From: an uncultured Actinomycetes bacterium
GTDB lineage: Bacteria > Actinomycetota > Actinomycetes > Mycobacteriales > Nakamurellaceae
Length of the DNA stretch: 51,737 nt
Direction of reading: 5' to 3'
Assembly (NCBI GenBank): GCA_937926105.1
Contig: CALANS010000186.1
Span: 1-51,737, forward strand
The position numbers and the translations under genes were made by a program. The notes beneath the pieces were generated by a model. The model was not told where the DNA came from. It saw only the letters and a list, made by a program, of their open reading frames with translations, and did no database searches. Positions 1-9,998 of this stretch are shown in pieces (the stretch's first letter is position 1; the number at the start of each line of letters is the position of its first letter).

Positions 1-553
<553 letters not shown>

Positions 554-659
554 GTTGGGCACCCTCAGTCGGTCATGTCACGTGCTGGGGCAAGGTCGCG
601 CCTCAGCCGTGTCCGTCGGTCATCTGTCGTGGCAGCACCCGTCGGGCGCCCGTCACCGG

Positions 660-682
660 GATGCCTCGGCGGCCGAGGCATC
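660..682. terminator. Hairpin between hpf and secA
   Basis: A perfect 10-base inverted repeat (GATGCCTCGG / CCGAGGCATC) with a 3-base loop lies in the 207-base gap between the hpf stop and the secA start. There is no T-tract, as is common in high-GC actinobacteria. It probably ends or attenuates hpf transcription; inference from structure only. Confidence 0.55.
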
Positions 683-760
683 GCCCACGGTCCGGGCGGC
701 AATCCCGGCATCCCCATGGTATGCGCCCGTCGTGCGACGCGGGTCCCTCCCGCCCGGCGG

Positions 761-1399
761 TCAGGACAGCCGCAACAGACCGTAGTCGAAGCCCTTGCGC
801 CGGTAGACCACGCTGGCCTTGCCCGAGTCGGCGTCGTTGAACAGGTAGAAGTCGTGCCCGACCAGCTCCATCCGCAGCAGCGCCTGGTCGACCGTCATGG
901 GTTCGGCGGGGTGGTCCTTGATGCGCACCACCCGGCCGGGGCCCTCGTCGTCGCCGCCGACGGCGGAACTGGCATCGCCATCGCGCGCCGAATCGCCGAG
1001 CTGATCGGGCCCTTCGCCCCAGATCCCGGAGAGCGGCTCCGGGCCACCGGGCACCGCACCGGCCGCGACCGCCGCCAGCGGGGCCCGGGAGGTGACGCGG
1101 TCCAGCCGGCGACCGCGTACCTTGCGCAGCCGGGTGTCCAGCTTGTCCACCGCCAGGTCCAGCGCCGCATAGAACGACTCCGCGGCCGCCTCCGCGCGCA
1201 CCGCCGGCCCCCGGCCCACGACGGTGATCTGCACCCGCTGCCGGTTCTTGGCCTGCCGCGGATTGCTCTCGTGGGACAGCTCGACGTCGACGTGCGCCAT
1301 CTTGGGGTCGTAGCGCTCGGTTCGCGCCAGCTTCTCCGAGACGTGCACCCGGAAATGCTCGGGCACTTCGACGTTTCGGCCCTTGACGACGATGTCCAC
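761..1399 (-). CDS. hpf: Long-form ribosome hibernation promoting factor (HPF)
   Basis: A 212-residue protein with the layout of long HPF. The N-terminal YfiA/RaiA fold (about 1-100, beginning VDIVVKGRNVEVPEHF) occupies the mRNA/tRNA channel of idle 70S ribosomes. An acidic, low-complexity linker follows, then a C-terminal dimerisation domain (about 155-212, with EPMTVDQALLRMELVGHDFYLF), which pairs ribosomes into 100S particles in the family. The GTG at 1399 is chosen because GGGAGG sits 4-5 bases upstream and the N terminus then matches the family exactly; an open frame continues upstream to 1546 without homology. It lies between comF and secA, as in mycobacteria (Rv3241c position). Confidence 0.93.
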   Translation of the reverse strand: MDIVVKGRNVEVPEHFRVHVSEKLARTERYDPKMAHVDVELSHESNPRQAKNRQRVQITVVGRGPAVRAEAAAESFYAALDLAVDKLDTRLRKVRGRRLDRVTSRAPLAAVAAGAVPGGPEPLSGIWGEGPDQLGDSARDGDASSAVGGDDEGPGRVVRIKDHPAEPMTVDQALLRMELVGHDFYLFNDADSGKASVVYRRKGFDYGLLRLS

Positions 1400-1519
1400 A
1401 TGTCCTCCCGAGGTCGGGCGGGGCGGAACAATTCCGACCCGCTGCACTGCACACCCTGCGATCCCGGGGTGCCGTGGCCCCTTCCCTGCCGATGGACCCC
1501 GGTACACCCTCGAACCTAC

Positions 1520-1555
1520 CGGGCCGTGCAGCGGGCGCAAGGGCACGACGGCCCG
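1520..1555. terminator. Candidate hairpin after comF
   Basis: CGGGCCGT (1520-1527) can pair with ACGGCCCG (1548-1555) around a 20-base loop, just downstream of the comF stop and upstream of the hpf start. It could be a weak terminator or part of the hpf leader. Confidence 0.3.
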
Positions 1556-1562
1556 TCACCGG

Positions 1563-2363
1563 TCACGATTTTCGGCCAGCCCGGGGCCGTGGCAGGCCCA
1601 GCGGCAGCACCAAGGGTCGCAGCGCCGGCACCGACGCGAGTACCAGCACGCCCACCGTGGGCACGCCGGCCCGACCCAGTACGGTCAGCGAACCGGTGAC
1701 GGTGGCCCCCGTGGTCAACACGTCGTCCAGGAACACCACCGGGGCACCGTGCGGCGGCGCCGCCCCGGGCCGGAAACGGATGCGACCCGCCAGGTTCGCG
1801 GCCCGCCCTGCCGCGTCCAGCCCCACCGAGTCCCGGGTCCCCCGGGCCAGCGACAGACACGGCGCCACCCCAGCCGGCCGGCCCCGCTGCGCCAGCAGCC
1901 GAGCCGCCGCCCGCGCCATGGCCAGCACCGGGTCGCCGCCCCGCGCCCGGGCGGAGGCGGGCCGGGTCGGGGCCGGCACCAGCCACAGGTCGCCGGGCAA
2001 TACTGCCGCGTCCTGCAGCCGCAGCAATCCGGTGCCCAGCGCCGCGCCCAGCCGCGGGGGCAGATCTCGTCGACCGCGTTCCTTGCCGGCCAGGATCGCC
2101 GCCCGCACCGGACCGGTGTAGCGACCGAGCGCATGTACCGGGGGGATCGGCAGCCCGGCCGTGGCCATCCGATCCAGGGCCGGCTCCGGCAACGCCACCG
2201 CCCGCGGCCGAACACCGATCGTCGCCGCGCAGGCCGGGCACCATGGCTGAGGGGCGTAACAGCCGGGGCAGGTGCGTGGCAGCACCAGGTCCAGCAGCGG
2301 GTGCAGGACCAGGCGCCGTATCGGGCGCTGGGTCGGGTTTCGGGGGTCCGGGGAGCCGGCCAT
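1563..2363 (-). CDS. ComF family phosphoribosyltransferase-like protein
   Basis: A 266-residue ComF-family protein. Near the N terminus two cysteine pairs (C32-P-G-C35 and C42-P-A-C45) form the usual zinc-ribbon-like element. The C-terminal half is a type I phosphoribosyltransferase domain with the PRPP-binding motif VVFLDDVLTTGAT (about 209-221). In competent bacteria ComF acts in DNA uptake; in actinobacteria of this synteny group (Rv3242c position) the substrate is unknown, so no reaction is assigned. It follows lpqB by 67 bases on the same strand and is probably cotranscribed with mtrA-mtrB-lpqB. Length and motifs look intact. Confidence 0.88.
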   Translation of the reverse strand: MAGSPDPRNPTQRPIRRLVLHPLLDLVLPRTCPGCYAPQPWCPACAATIGVRPRAVALPEPALDRMATAGLPIPPVHALGRYTGPVRAAILAGKERGRRDLPPRLGAALGTGLLRLQDAAVLPGDLWLVPAPTRPASARARGGDPVLAMARAAARLLAQRGRPAGVAPCLSLARGTRDSVGLDAAGRAANLAGRIRFRPGAAPPHGAPVVFLDDVLTTGATVTGSLTVLGRAGVPTVGVLVLASVPALRPLVLPLGLPRPRAGRKS

Positions 2364-2430
2364 GGCTCCAGCATCGCCGGTCGGCCACCCGCGCAGCGGG
2401 CCGGCCGCCGATTGTGGACAACCCGGCGGG

Positions 2431-4356
2431 TCAGTTCGGGTAGAACGGCGCCGCCCCCGGCATCCAATTGGGCCCGTCCGGGGACACCCACTGGCCGGAA
2501 AACAGCGTGCCCCGCAGCTGCCAGACCCGACCGTTGAACGAGATCAGCGTCGGCAGGCTCTGGGTGGAGCTGGCGATCGCGTCGACGTCGCCGAACACGT
2601 CGCCGAACACCCATGAGGTGGTGACGGGGTCCACGCTCTGGCCGTCCACCGAGACCTCGAACACCGTCCGGTGGGCGCCCCCGCCGAACTTGGCCCCGAC
2701 CAGCAGATGGGTGGAATCCTCCCAGGTCACCGGCCCCACATCGGCCAGGTCGCTGCGCAGCACGTGCAGCCCGGTCACCTGCAGCCCCCGATGGTCGGAC
2801 GCGTCGTCGTCGGAGCCCGCCCCCGACGAGCCGGGCGCCGCCGAGCTCTCCGGCGCCGGGGAGATCACCCCGAGGTAGAGCTTGCCGTCGGCAACCACCG
2901 CCACCCGCACACCGTCCGGCGACAGCGCCAGCGCCGTCACCGGGCCGAGACCGCCCAGCCCGGGCGCCGTCACCCTGGACCAGGTCGGCGTGCCGGAAGT
3001 AATGGACACCTGGTAGATCTCCGGTTGGGTGGCGCCGTTCTGCACGGTCCACGCGCCGTACCCCCACCGGGTGAAGCTGGGCTTGGTCAGCGTGGTTGCC
3101 TTGAGCACCGTCACCGCCGGTTGCCGGTCGAACGGCCGCCCGACCAGCAGCTGCTGGCCGCCCTCGGGGTTGCGCGCCACCGCGGCCAGCGCGCCGGACG
3201 CGGCCGACAGCGACGCGGCGAGCACGTCCACCGATCCGGTGCCGACCCGACCCCACATCGGCGAGGAGTCGGACAGCCGCAGGATGGCGCCGTCCTCGAT
3301 GTAGTACGCGTCCGACACGGCCTGCGCGGATCCGGGCACCACGTCCGGGCTGAAGTTGGCGACCGTGCCGCCCAGCAGGCTGTAGACGGTGCTCGGCGCA
3401 TCCGCCGAGCTGACCGCACCGCCCGCCGACCCGCCGGCGGCGTCCAGCGGCAGCCCGTTCACCGTGATCGACACCTGCTGCACCACGGCATAGAGCGTCC
3501 ACACGATCTGCGCCGCCAGCGCCTGCCGGGCCGCCGGGTTGGACACGTTGACCCGGTCCAGGTCGACGCGCGCCACCCCTGACTTGTCGATCTGCACGTT
3601 GCGCAACAGCTGGGCGCCCGTGCCGAGCTGGGTGCGCGCCGCTCCCCGCAGCTGCTCGCTCGGCCCGCGCAGCAGCAGATCCATCAGCCGGTTTGCCGAC
3701 AGGTCCGCGGTGCTGGCGTTGGGAATCCACCGGATGTCGGGCACCACCACCCGGCCGGAGGAATCCAGGAAGTACACCGGCCGCTGCCGGAAGGCGGTGT
3801 CGAAGTCGCCCTGGGTGATCAGCACCCTCTCGGGCGGGTCGCTGATGCGCCACTGGCCGTCGCTGGTAGTCAGGTGCATGGTGACCTCGAACGGCCGAGA
3901 GGCGACCGGCCGGTAGGAGCGGTCCGGGTCCAGGGCGCCGATCTGGGTGCCGGAGACCTTCACCCACCCCGGGTGGCCGGGTTCCGGCCGCGCCACGATG
4001 TCGTCGGAGAGCACCACCACGGGGGTGGAGCCGGAGTCGGCCTTCCAGGACTTCTGCGCCGCCGGGGTGAGGTACTGCCGGGCGGACACGAACGACTCAC
4101 CCGGGGTGTCGTACTCGGTGAGCGCGCTGACGTGGATGAACTCGCGGACGATCTGCTCGGGCTGCTGCCCGGCCTCCGGGCCGCGGGGCGCGGCGGCCTC
4201 GGACTGCTCGGTCACCGTGCGCAGCACCTGGGGACTGCTGGAGGTCGGGATGCCGGCGCAACCGGCGGCCAGCGTGGTGCCCAGCACCAGCGCCAGCAGC
4301 GTCACCGTGCGGCGGCCGGCGGCTGGGTACCGAGCGGTATGCGGGCGCGGCGTCAT
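2431..4356 (-). CDS. lpqB: Lipoprotein LpqB, partner of the MtrAB two-component system
   Basis: A 641-residue lipoprotein. It has a short basic N terminus, a hydrophobic segment and a lipobox ending LAAGC with lipidated C33. A GerMN-like domain lies at about 200-320 and a beta-propeller-like C-terminal domain at about 340-620, the LpqB architecture. In mycobacteria LpqB interacts with the extracellular part of the sensor MtrB and affects its signalling and cell-wall homeostasis. The ATG overlaps the mtrB stop by 4 bases (ATGA), indicating translational coupling. It ends 67 bases before comF. The assignment rests on synteny, lipobox and domain layout together. Confidence 0.93.
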   Translation of the reverse strand: MTPRPHTARYPAAGRRTVTLLALVLGTTLAAGCAGIPTSSSPQVLRTVTEQSEAAAPRGPEAGQQPEQIVREFIHVSALTEYDTPGESFVSARQYLTPAAQKSWKADSGSTPVVVLSDDIVARPEPGHPGWVKVSGTQIGALDPDRSYRPVASRPFEVTMHLTTSDGQWRISDPPERVLITQGDFDTAFRQRPVYFLDSSGRVVVPDIRWIPNASTADLSANRLMDLLLRGPSEQLRGAARTQLGTGAQLLRNVQIDKSGVARVDLDRVNVSNPAARQALAAQIVWTLYAVVQQVSITVNGLPLDAAGGSAGGAVSSADAPSTVYSLLGGTVANFSPDVVPGSAQAVSDAYYIEDGAILRLSDSSPMWGRVGTGSVDVLAASLSAASGALAAVARNPEGGQQLLVGRPFDRQPAVTVLKATTLTKPSFTRWGYGAWTVQNGATQPEIYQVSITSGTPTWSRVTAPGLGGLGPVTALALSPDGVRVAVVADGKLYLGVISPAPESSAAPGSSGAGSDDDASDHRGLQVTGLHVLRSDLADVGPVTWEDSTHLLVGAKFGGGAHRTVFEVSVDGQSVDPVTTSWVFGDVFGDVDAIASSTQSLPTLISFNGRVWQLRGTLFSGQWVSPDGPNWMPGAAPFYPN

Positions 4357-6191
4357 GATCCACCTCCGATCAGTCCGGCCCGGGTTCGGTCGCCGGTCCG
4401 GTCGGGCGCGGCGGCGGTGCGGGTGCCCTCGGGTGTCTCGGCGTCCGCCGGCCGCGACACCGATGCGTGCCCGGCCCGGTATCCCCCGTCACCGCCGTGT
4501 CCGATCGCGCCGACAGCGCCGGCAGTGCCGACGGCGCCGACGGCGCCGTCCTCGTCGTCGTCACCGTCACCGTGCGCGGGCCGCAGCGACAGCGGTGACG
4601 AGGACAGCACGAACCCCCGGCGCCGGGGCAGCGTGAGCCGGAACCGAGCGCCGAGACCGGGACGTCCCCACGCCTGCAGCCAGCCGCCGTGCAACCGCGC
4701 GTCCTCCAGGGAGATCGCCAGCCCCAGCCCGGTGCCACCGGTCATCCGCTGCCGGGACGGGTCGGCCCGCCAGAACCGGTTGAACACCAGCGAGGCCTCG
4801 CCGGGCCGCAGGCCTACCCCGTGGTCGGTGACGGTGATCGCCAGCGCATCGTCGTCGGCGGCCAGCTCGACCTCCACCGATCCTCCCTCAGCGTGGTCGA
4901 CCGCGTTGTTGAGCAGGTTCCGCAGAATCCGCTCCAGCCGGCGGGAGTCGACCTCTGCCCGCACCGGGTCGGGCGGCAGCACCGAGACGATACGCACCCC
5001 GCTGGCCGCCGCCACCGGGCCGGCCGCGGCCACGCAGGCCACCACGTGCGAGCGCACGTCCACCGACTCGGCCGCCAGCTCCGCCATGCCGGCGTCGTAG
5101 CGGGAGACCTCCAGCAGGTCGGTCAGCAGCGACTCGAACCGGTCCAGCTCGTCGGCCAGCAGCTCGGTCGCCCTGGCCAGGTGCGGCGGGAACTCCGAGC
5201 GGCTGGCGTGCAGCGTGTCGGCCGCCATCCGCACCGTGGTCAGCGGGGTGCGCAGCTCGTGCGAGACGTCGGAGGTGAAGCGGCGCTGCAGCCGACCGAA
5301 CTCCTCCAGCTGGCGAATCTGCGCACGGATCGCCTCGGCCATGTCGTTGAACGAGCTGGCCAGGGTGGTCAACTCGCTGGCCCCGCGGACCGGCATCCGT
5401 TCGGACAGGTCGCCCGCCGCGATCCGCACGGCCACCGTCGATGCCCGGCGGATCGGTCGCAGCACGGCGGTGGCGACCAGGAACGCGATCACCCCCAGTG
5501 CCAGCGCCAGCGCCGCCCCGCCGAGCAGCAGGGTCTGCTGCACCACCGCCAGGGTCTTCTCCTCGCCGGTCAGCGGAAAGATCAGGAACACCCCGAAGCT
5601 GTCGCCGCCGCGGGGCAGCGCCACCGGCCCCCCGACCACCAGGGCGGGCACGGTCACCTCGCTGCCGTCACCGTTTTTGCGTCGTACCGTCGTGTATTCG
5701 TAAGACACGCTCTGCGCGATGCTGGCGCGCAGGTCGCCCGGCACGTCGTCGATGGGACCGACCGGGGCGATGGCCGACGCGCCGGCCCGCAGCGGAGCCA
5801 CCACCGGCTCGAACACCCCCGCGGTGCCACCCTGACCGCCAGCATCCGTGGCCCGGGCCGGGTTGCCGAGATCCTGCACCAGCCTGCCCAGCTGGTTGCT
5901 CAACTTGGTGGGGTTGGTCTCGGCGCCGGCCAGCTGTGTCGCCGCCGTGGCCATCGCGTTTTCGATCTCGGCCTTCGCAGCGGACAGCTTGTTCTCCAGC
6001 AACCCGTCCCGGATCTGCCGCTGCAGCTCGACCCCGAGCAGCACCATCACCACCGAGGAGAGCACCAGCGTCATCACCACCACCCGCAACCGCAGCGAGC
6101 GGGGCGCATCGGACAGGGCAGCCCGCAGCCGGCCGAACCACCCGGGGCGCCGCTCCGGGGCCGGTCGCGGGGACTCGCCGGGCGGCGTCAC
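4353..6191 (-). CDS. mtrB: Sensor histidine kinase MtrB
   Basis: A 612-residue membrane kinase. TM1 is at about 37-55, an extracellular sensor domain at 56-218, TM2 at 221-243 and a HAMP domain at about 244-297. The HisKA segment FTSDVSHELRTPL carries the phospho-accepting H311. The ATPase domain has an N box (NLLNNAVDH, about 425-433), a G1 box (DHGVG, 456-460) and a G2 box (TGGTGLGLAI, 484-493). With MtrA it controls cell-wall remodelling and division genes in actinobacteria. After the kinase core there is an approximately 80-residue tail rich in Asp, Gly and Ala with short GAVGA-type repeats, longer than expected for the family. The start lies 41 bases after the mtrA stop; the stop overlaps lpqB. 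Confidence 0.95.
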   Translation of the reverse strand: MTPPGESPRPAPERRPGWFGRLRAALSDAPRSLRLRVVVMTLVLSSVVMVLLGVELQRQIRDGLLENKLSAAKAEIENAMATAATQLAGAETNPTKLSNQLGRLVQDLGNPARATDAGGQGGTAGVFEPVVAPLRAGASAIAPVGPIDDVPGDLRASIAQSVSYEYTTVRRKNGDGSEVTVPALVVGGPVALPRGGDSFGVFLIFPLTGEEKTLAVVQQTLLLGGAALALALGVIAFLVATAVLRPIRRASTVAVRIAAGDLSERMPVRGASELTTLASSFNDMAEAIRAQIRQLEEFGRLQRRFTSDVSHELRTPLTTVRMAADTLHASRSEFPPHLARATELLADELDRFESLLTDLLEVSRYDAGMAELAAESVDVRSHVVACVAAAGPVAAASGVRIVSVLPPDPVRAEVDSRRLERILRNLLNNAVDHAEGGSVEVELAADDDALAITVTDHGVGLRPGEASLVFNRFWRADPSRQRMTGGTGLGLAISLEDARLHGGWLQAWGRPGLGARFRLTLPRRRGFVLSSSPLSLRPAHGDGDDDEDGAVGAVGTAGAVGAIGHGGDGGYRAGHASVSRPADAETPEGTRTAAAPDRTGDRTRAGLIGGGS

Positions 6192-6232
6192 CGCACTGCG
6201 CTCACTGGGCTGGGCTCACTGGTGCACCGAAC

Positions 6233-6910
6233 TCACGACACTCCGGCCCGGTAGCCGACGCCGCGCACCGTGACCACGACCTCGGGGCGCTCCGGGTCCT
6301 TTTCCACCTTGCTGCGCAGCCGCTGCACGTGCACGTTCACCAGGCGGGTGTCGGCGGCATGCCGGTAGCCCCAGACCTGCTCCAGCAGCACCTCGCGGGT
6401 GAACACCTGGCGCGGCTTGCGGGCCAGCGCGACCAGCAGGTCGAACTCCAGCGGGGTCAGCGCGATCGGCTCGCCATCCCGGGTGACCTGGTGCCCCGGC
6501 ACATCGATCTCCACGTCCGCGACCCGCAGCCGCTCGGCGCTGCCGGTATCGCCGCGGCGCAGCCGGGCCCGGATTCGCGCGGTGAGCTCCTTGGGTTTGA
6601 ACGGCTTCATCACGTAGTCGTCGGCGCCGGACTCGAGCCCGAGCACCACGTCGACGGTGTCGGTCTTGGCGGTGAGCATGATGATCGGCACGCCGGACTC
6701 GGCCCGGATCTGCTTGCACACGTCCAGCCCCGACGTGCCGGGCAGCATCAGGTCGAGCAGCACCAGGTCCGGCCGCAGGTCGTGGAAGGCGTCCATCGCG
6801 CGGGAACCGTCGCGGACCACCGCCGACTCCAGACCCTCCCCGCGCAGCACGATGGTGAGCATCTCGGCCAGGGCTGGGTCGTCATCGACCACCAGGATGC
6901 GGGCTCTCAT
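6233..6910 (-). CDS. mtrA: Response regulator MtrA
   Basis: A 225-residue OmpR/PhoB-type regulator. The receiver domain (1-118) has the acidic pocket D10/D11, phospho-acceptor D53 (LLDLMLPG), T80 and K102. The C-terminal winged helix (about 128-225) has the recognition segment RHAADTRLVNVHVQRLR. Phosphorylated by MtrB, MtrA binds promoters of peptidoglycan hydrolase and osmotic stress genes in relatives. It is first in the mtrA-mtrB-lpqB-comF run and faces the divergent gene at 7004 across 93 bases that must hold both promoters. Length and all key residues are canonical. Confidence 0.97.
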   Translation of the reverse strand: MRARILVVDDDPALAEMLTIVLRGEGLESAVVRDGSRAMDAFHDLRPDLVLLDLMLPGTSGLDVCKQIRAESGVPIIMLTAKTDTVDVVLGLESGADDYVMKPFKPKELTARIRARLRRGDTGSAERLRVADVEIDVPGHQVTRDGEPIALTPLEFDLLVALARKPRQVFTREVLLEQVWGYRHAADTRLVNVHVQRLRSKVEKDPERPEVVVTVRGVGYRAGVS

Positions 6911-7003
6911 GTCCCCATCGTCTCATTCTCGGCGTCCGAGTGGGGGCACCCGGACATCCAGCGCAGGGCGGCGCCGGATGTGCGCCCGCAGCTCGGTGGG
7001 ATC

Positions 7004-7924
7004 ATGGTGGGCGTGAGCCAGCCCGGATTTCCGCCACCGCCGCCCTGGTGGCAGCCCACCGCCGACCCTGGGCCCATCCCGCTGCGCCCGCTGGCGACCG
7101 GTGAGCTGCTGGGCGCCGCGTTCGGCGTGGTGCGCCGACACCTGGCGCTGCTCGGCCCGGTCGCGGTGCTGGTGGCGGCACTGTCGTCCGGGGCCATGCT
7201 GGGGATCCTGGCGGGCACGGGGACCCTGCAGGATTTCGCGGACACCTCGTGGGTGGACGAGATGCTCTCCGGCACCCGGACCAGCCTGCCGGCCAGCATG
7301 TACCTCGCGACCGGAGCCTCCCTGCTGATCTCGACGGTCGGGACCGTCCTGATCGCCGGGCTCGCCGCCGCCTGCGCGGGGGCGGACGCGATCGGGCGCC
7401 ATACCGTGCGCGGGGCGCCGGCGCAACGGCTGGCCGGCCGGATCCCGCTGCTGCTGGCCACCTCGGTGCTGGTGGGGGCAGCCGTGACGGTGGGGCTGGT
7501 CGCGGTGGTGGTGCCGGGTGTGCTGGCCTATCTGGCCTGGGCGGTCGCGGCGCCGGTGGCCGCGATGGAGCGATCCGGTATCGGCGCGTCGCTGCGGCGC
7601 TCGGCGCTGCTGACCCGCGGGCACCGCGGGCGGGTGCTGGGCATCACGCTGCTCAGCCTGGTGATCGGGTACGGCATCGAGCTGATCGTCTCGTCGGTGG
7701 CGCTGTCGGCCGCGGGATCGCTGTCGTCGGTCGGGTTGGTGATCGTGTCCAGCGCGGTGACGGCGGTGGTCTCCGCGGTGACGACGTCCTGGACCGGCGC
7801 GGTGATGGCACTGCTGTACATCGACATCCGGGTGCGTACCGAGAACCTGGCCCCGGCGCTGCGGGCATTCGCCGCCGCGGACCGCTCGCGGCGTGGCACC
7901 GGCCCGGCGCTGGGTCAGGCCTGA
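7004..7924 (+). CDS. Multi-pass membrane protein with proline-rich N terminus, function unknown
   Basis: A 306-residue protein. The N-terminal approximately 30 residues are rich in proline and tryptophan (PGFPPPPPWWQP). Some five or six hydrophobic segments follow, at about 50-75, 100-125, 145-175, 200-225 and 230-265. The overall pattern resembles actinobacterial proteins annotated as glycerophosphodiester phosphodiesterase membrane-domain proteins (no catalytic domain present), but I cannot assign a function. The ATG at 7004 has GGTGGG about 9 bases upstream and is preferred over GTG at 7013, where the same bases are too close. It is divergent from mtrA and ends 12 bases before the convergent tmk stop. 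Confidence 0.75.
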   Translation: MVGVSQPGFPPPPPWWQPTADPGPIPLRPLATGELLGAAFGVVRRHLALLGPVAVLVAALSSGAMLGILAGTGTLQDFADTSWVDEMLSGTRTSLPASMYLATGASLLISTVGTVLIAGLAAACAGADAIGRHTVRGAPAQRLAGRIPLLLATSVLVGAAVTVGLVAVVVPGVLAYLAWAVAAPVAAMERSGIGASLRRSALLTRGHRGRVLGITLLSLVIGYGIELIVSSVALSAAGSLSSVGLVIVSSAVTAVVSAVTTSWTGAVMALLYIDIRVRTENLAPALRAFAAADRSRRGTGPALGQA

Positions 7925-7936
7925 GGCCGGAGCGCC

Positions 7937-8578
7937 TTAGCCGGCGAGATCGGCGGGGGCGGTGACGGAGCCGTCGGGGCCAGGTGCCAGCACCGTCCAG
8001 CGGGACAGGTATTCGGCGTCGGCCAGCTGTCGGTACATCGCGGCCGTGCGGCGCTGCAGGGCGTCGTCGGATTCGAAGGTGTCCAGCGCGCGGTGAACCT
8101 GCTCGGCGGCACGGGCACGGGCGCGGTCGGCCGCGACGTCGGTGGCGGTGGCCAGCAGCAGCTGCCGGTCCGGGACCGGGACGCCGAACCGGTCCACCTC
8201 GAGCGCCCGGATCCATTCCGGGAAGCCGGTATCGACATCGGGGCCGCCGAGCCGGGCCGCGCCGTAGGCCGCGTTGGAGGCGATGTACCGGTCCAGCAGC
8301 ACGATGTCGTGGGCCGCCAGCAGGCCCCGTAGTTGCCCGATGGCATCCCGCCGGTCCAACGCGAACAGCAGCGCCGATCCGTACACCGAGTCGGTCAGGT
8401 CGCCCAGCCGGCCGTACAGCGCGTCGCGGACCAGGTCGGCGTGGATGCCGGCGCCGTACCGGGGGAACGACAATGTCGCCACGGTCCGGCCCTCCGCCCG
8501 CCAGCGGTCGGTGAGCTGCCGGGCGAGGGTGTTCTTGCCGGAGCCGTCGAGCCCCTCGATGACGATCAGCGTGCCCAC
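7937..8578 (-). CDS. tmk: Thymidylate kinase (dTMP kinase)
   Basis: Phosphorylates dTMP to dTDP using ATP in the cytosol, the committed step for dTTP. The 213-residue protein has the P-loop GLDGSGKNT (about 9-17), a DRY motif (DRYIASNAAYG, 96-106) and an arginine-rich LID region (RARARAAEQ). The P-loop has Asn after the Lys, where most Tmk have Thr or Ser; mycobacterial Tmk also departs here (GKRT), so it is probably active. The GTG at 8578 gives the standard VGTLIVIEG start; another GTG three codons upstream is possible, and neither has a strong Shine-Dalgarno. It sits next to mtrA as in mycobacteria, but separated here by the gene at 7004. Confidence 0.93.
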   Translation of the reverse strand: MGTLIVIEGLDGSGKNTLARQLTDRWRAEGRTVATLSFPRYGAGIHADLVRDALYGRLGDLTDSVYGSALLFALDRRDAIGQLRGLLAAHDIVLLDRYIASNAAYGAARLGGPDVDTGFPEWIRALEVDRFGVPVPDRQLLLATATDVAADRARARAAEQVHRALDTFESDDALQRRTAAMYRQLADAEYLSRWTVLAPGPDGSVTAPADLAG

Positions 8579-8720
8579 GGGTGACACCGTAACGGCATCG
8601 TCCGACGGGACCCTCGCCCACCGCACGGCGAGGGCCGCCGGGTCCGTGCCGATGGCGATCTGACCCGAGGTGAGCTCGATCGGGGAATGCCGGTCTCGAT
8701 CACGACGACACGACCCGGGC

Positions 8721-9998
8721 TCACCCGTCGGCAGCGGCCGCTGCGGCCTCCCGGGCGCGGCGCAGGCAGAAGGCGCGCATCGGCCCGTCCAGCAACTCGG
8801 CCAGATCGGCGTAGCGGGCGGCGGCATCCGCCCACCGGCCGGCATGCCAATCAAGGTCGGCCAGCGCCAGCGCCGCGTCCCGGCTGGCGTAGGCCGGGCC
8901 CTGCTCCACGATGCCCGTCAGGAGGGATTCGACCTCACGGTCCTCCTCGCCGCCGTTCCCGGCATACCTCAGCCGGTGGCTGCGCGCGATCAGCGCCGCC
9001 ACCGTCACCGCCGGGGAGGGCCAACGCCTGCCCAACTCGCCGTACAGCACCTCGATCCCCGCCCAGTCGGTGCGCGCGAGATCATCGGCGACGCAATGCT
9101 TCCCGCTGATGGCCGCTTCCAGCGCGAACCGGCCCGGCGGGACGGCCGCCGCGGCGACCGCGGCATCCGCCAGCCCGTCGCGCAGCAGCTGCCGGTCCCA
9201 TCTCGACCGGTCGACCTCGGCCAGCGCCAGCGCCGATCCGTCCGGGCCGATCCGGCCGGGACGTCGCGCCAGCGCGAGCCGGATCACCGCCCGCATCCCC
9301 CGGGTCTCCGGATCGGCCGGGTACAACGCGACCAGCGAGTCGGCGATCGACAGCGCCTGCCTGCTGATGTCGGCGGCGGCGTCCGCCGGGTCGATGGCTC
9401 CGCGGTGCCCCTGGTTGTGCATGCCCGCCACGCAGGCCAGCACCATGGGAAGGCGCAGGGCCCGCTCGGCCTCGTCGGCCAGCCGGAACGCGCCCCGCGC
9501 CGTCGCCAACAGCCGTTTGGCGCGGGTCAGCCGCGCGGCCACGGCGGCGTCCTGCATGCCCAGGTGGGCCGCGATCTGCGGCACCGAGAGCCCGCACACC
9601 AGGCGCAGCGCCAGCACCATCTGACCGACGGGCGGCAACGCCTCGTCACACGCGACGAACAGCAGGGCCACCCGGTCGTCCAGGCCGTCGGCGCCGGGTG
9701 GCTGTCCATCCACGTCCGGTCCCCCTGTCGGGTCGGCCGCTAGCTGGGTGGCCAGTCGGCGCCCCACCGCCTGCCGACGGATGGCGTCGATCCACGCCCG
9801 ACGTCCGGCGGTCACACACCAGGCCGGAAGGTCGGCGATCGGGCCGGGGTGCGCCGCCGCGCGCGCAAACGCCACGGCGGCGTATTCCTCGGCGTCGTCC
9901 AGGCTGCCGGTGATGCTCGCGAGCGACCGGATCACCGCGGGCCAGGCTCGGGTGAACTCACGGGCGATCGCGTCAGCGACCGGAGAGGGGTCAGCCAG
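8721..9998 (-). CDS. ECF42-like RNA polymerase sigma factor with C-terminal helical repeat extension
   Basis: An extracytoplasmic-function sigma factor of the kind with a long C-terminal domain. Sigma region 2 (about AIAREFTRAWPAVIRSL onward) and region 4 (GLSVPQIAAHLGMQDAAVAARLTRAKRLL) are clear. They are followed by roughly 240 residues of helical, TPR-like sequence, typical of ECF42. That group usually sits beside a YCII/DGPF protein, as here. Target genes are unknown. Start choice is difficult: homology begins near 9990, overlapping the yciI stop, but there is no ATG or GTG there. CTG at 9998, TTG at 10052 or ATG at 10124 (the last two inside yciI) are the in-frame options. No anti-sigma gene is adjacent. 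Confidence 0.82.
   Translation of the reverse strand: MADPSPVADAIAREFTRAWPAVIRSLASITGSLDDAEEYAAVAFARAAAHPGPIADLPAWCVTAGRRAWIDAIRRQAVGRRLATQLAADPTGGPDVDGQPPGADGLDDRVALLFVACDEALPPVGQMVLALRLVCGLSVPQIAAHLGMQDAAVAARLTRAKRLLATARGAFRLADEAERALRLPMVLACVAGMHNQGHRGAIDPADAAADISRQALSIADSLVALYPADPETRGMRAVIRLALARRPGRIGPDGSALALAEVDRSRWDRQLLRDGLADAAVAAAAVPPGRFALEAAISGKHCVADDLARTDWAGIEVLYGELGRRWPSPAVTVAALIARSHRLRYAGNGGEEDREVESLLTGIVEQGPAYASRDAALALADLDWHAGRWADAAARYADLAELLDGPMRAFCLRRAREAAAAAADG

Noticed and set aside
2243..2616. Small plus-strand frames around the comF-lpqB gap
   Set aside because: They overlap the N terminus of comF and the C terminus of lpqB on the other strand and have biased, Arg/Pro-rich shadow composition.
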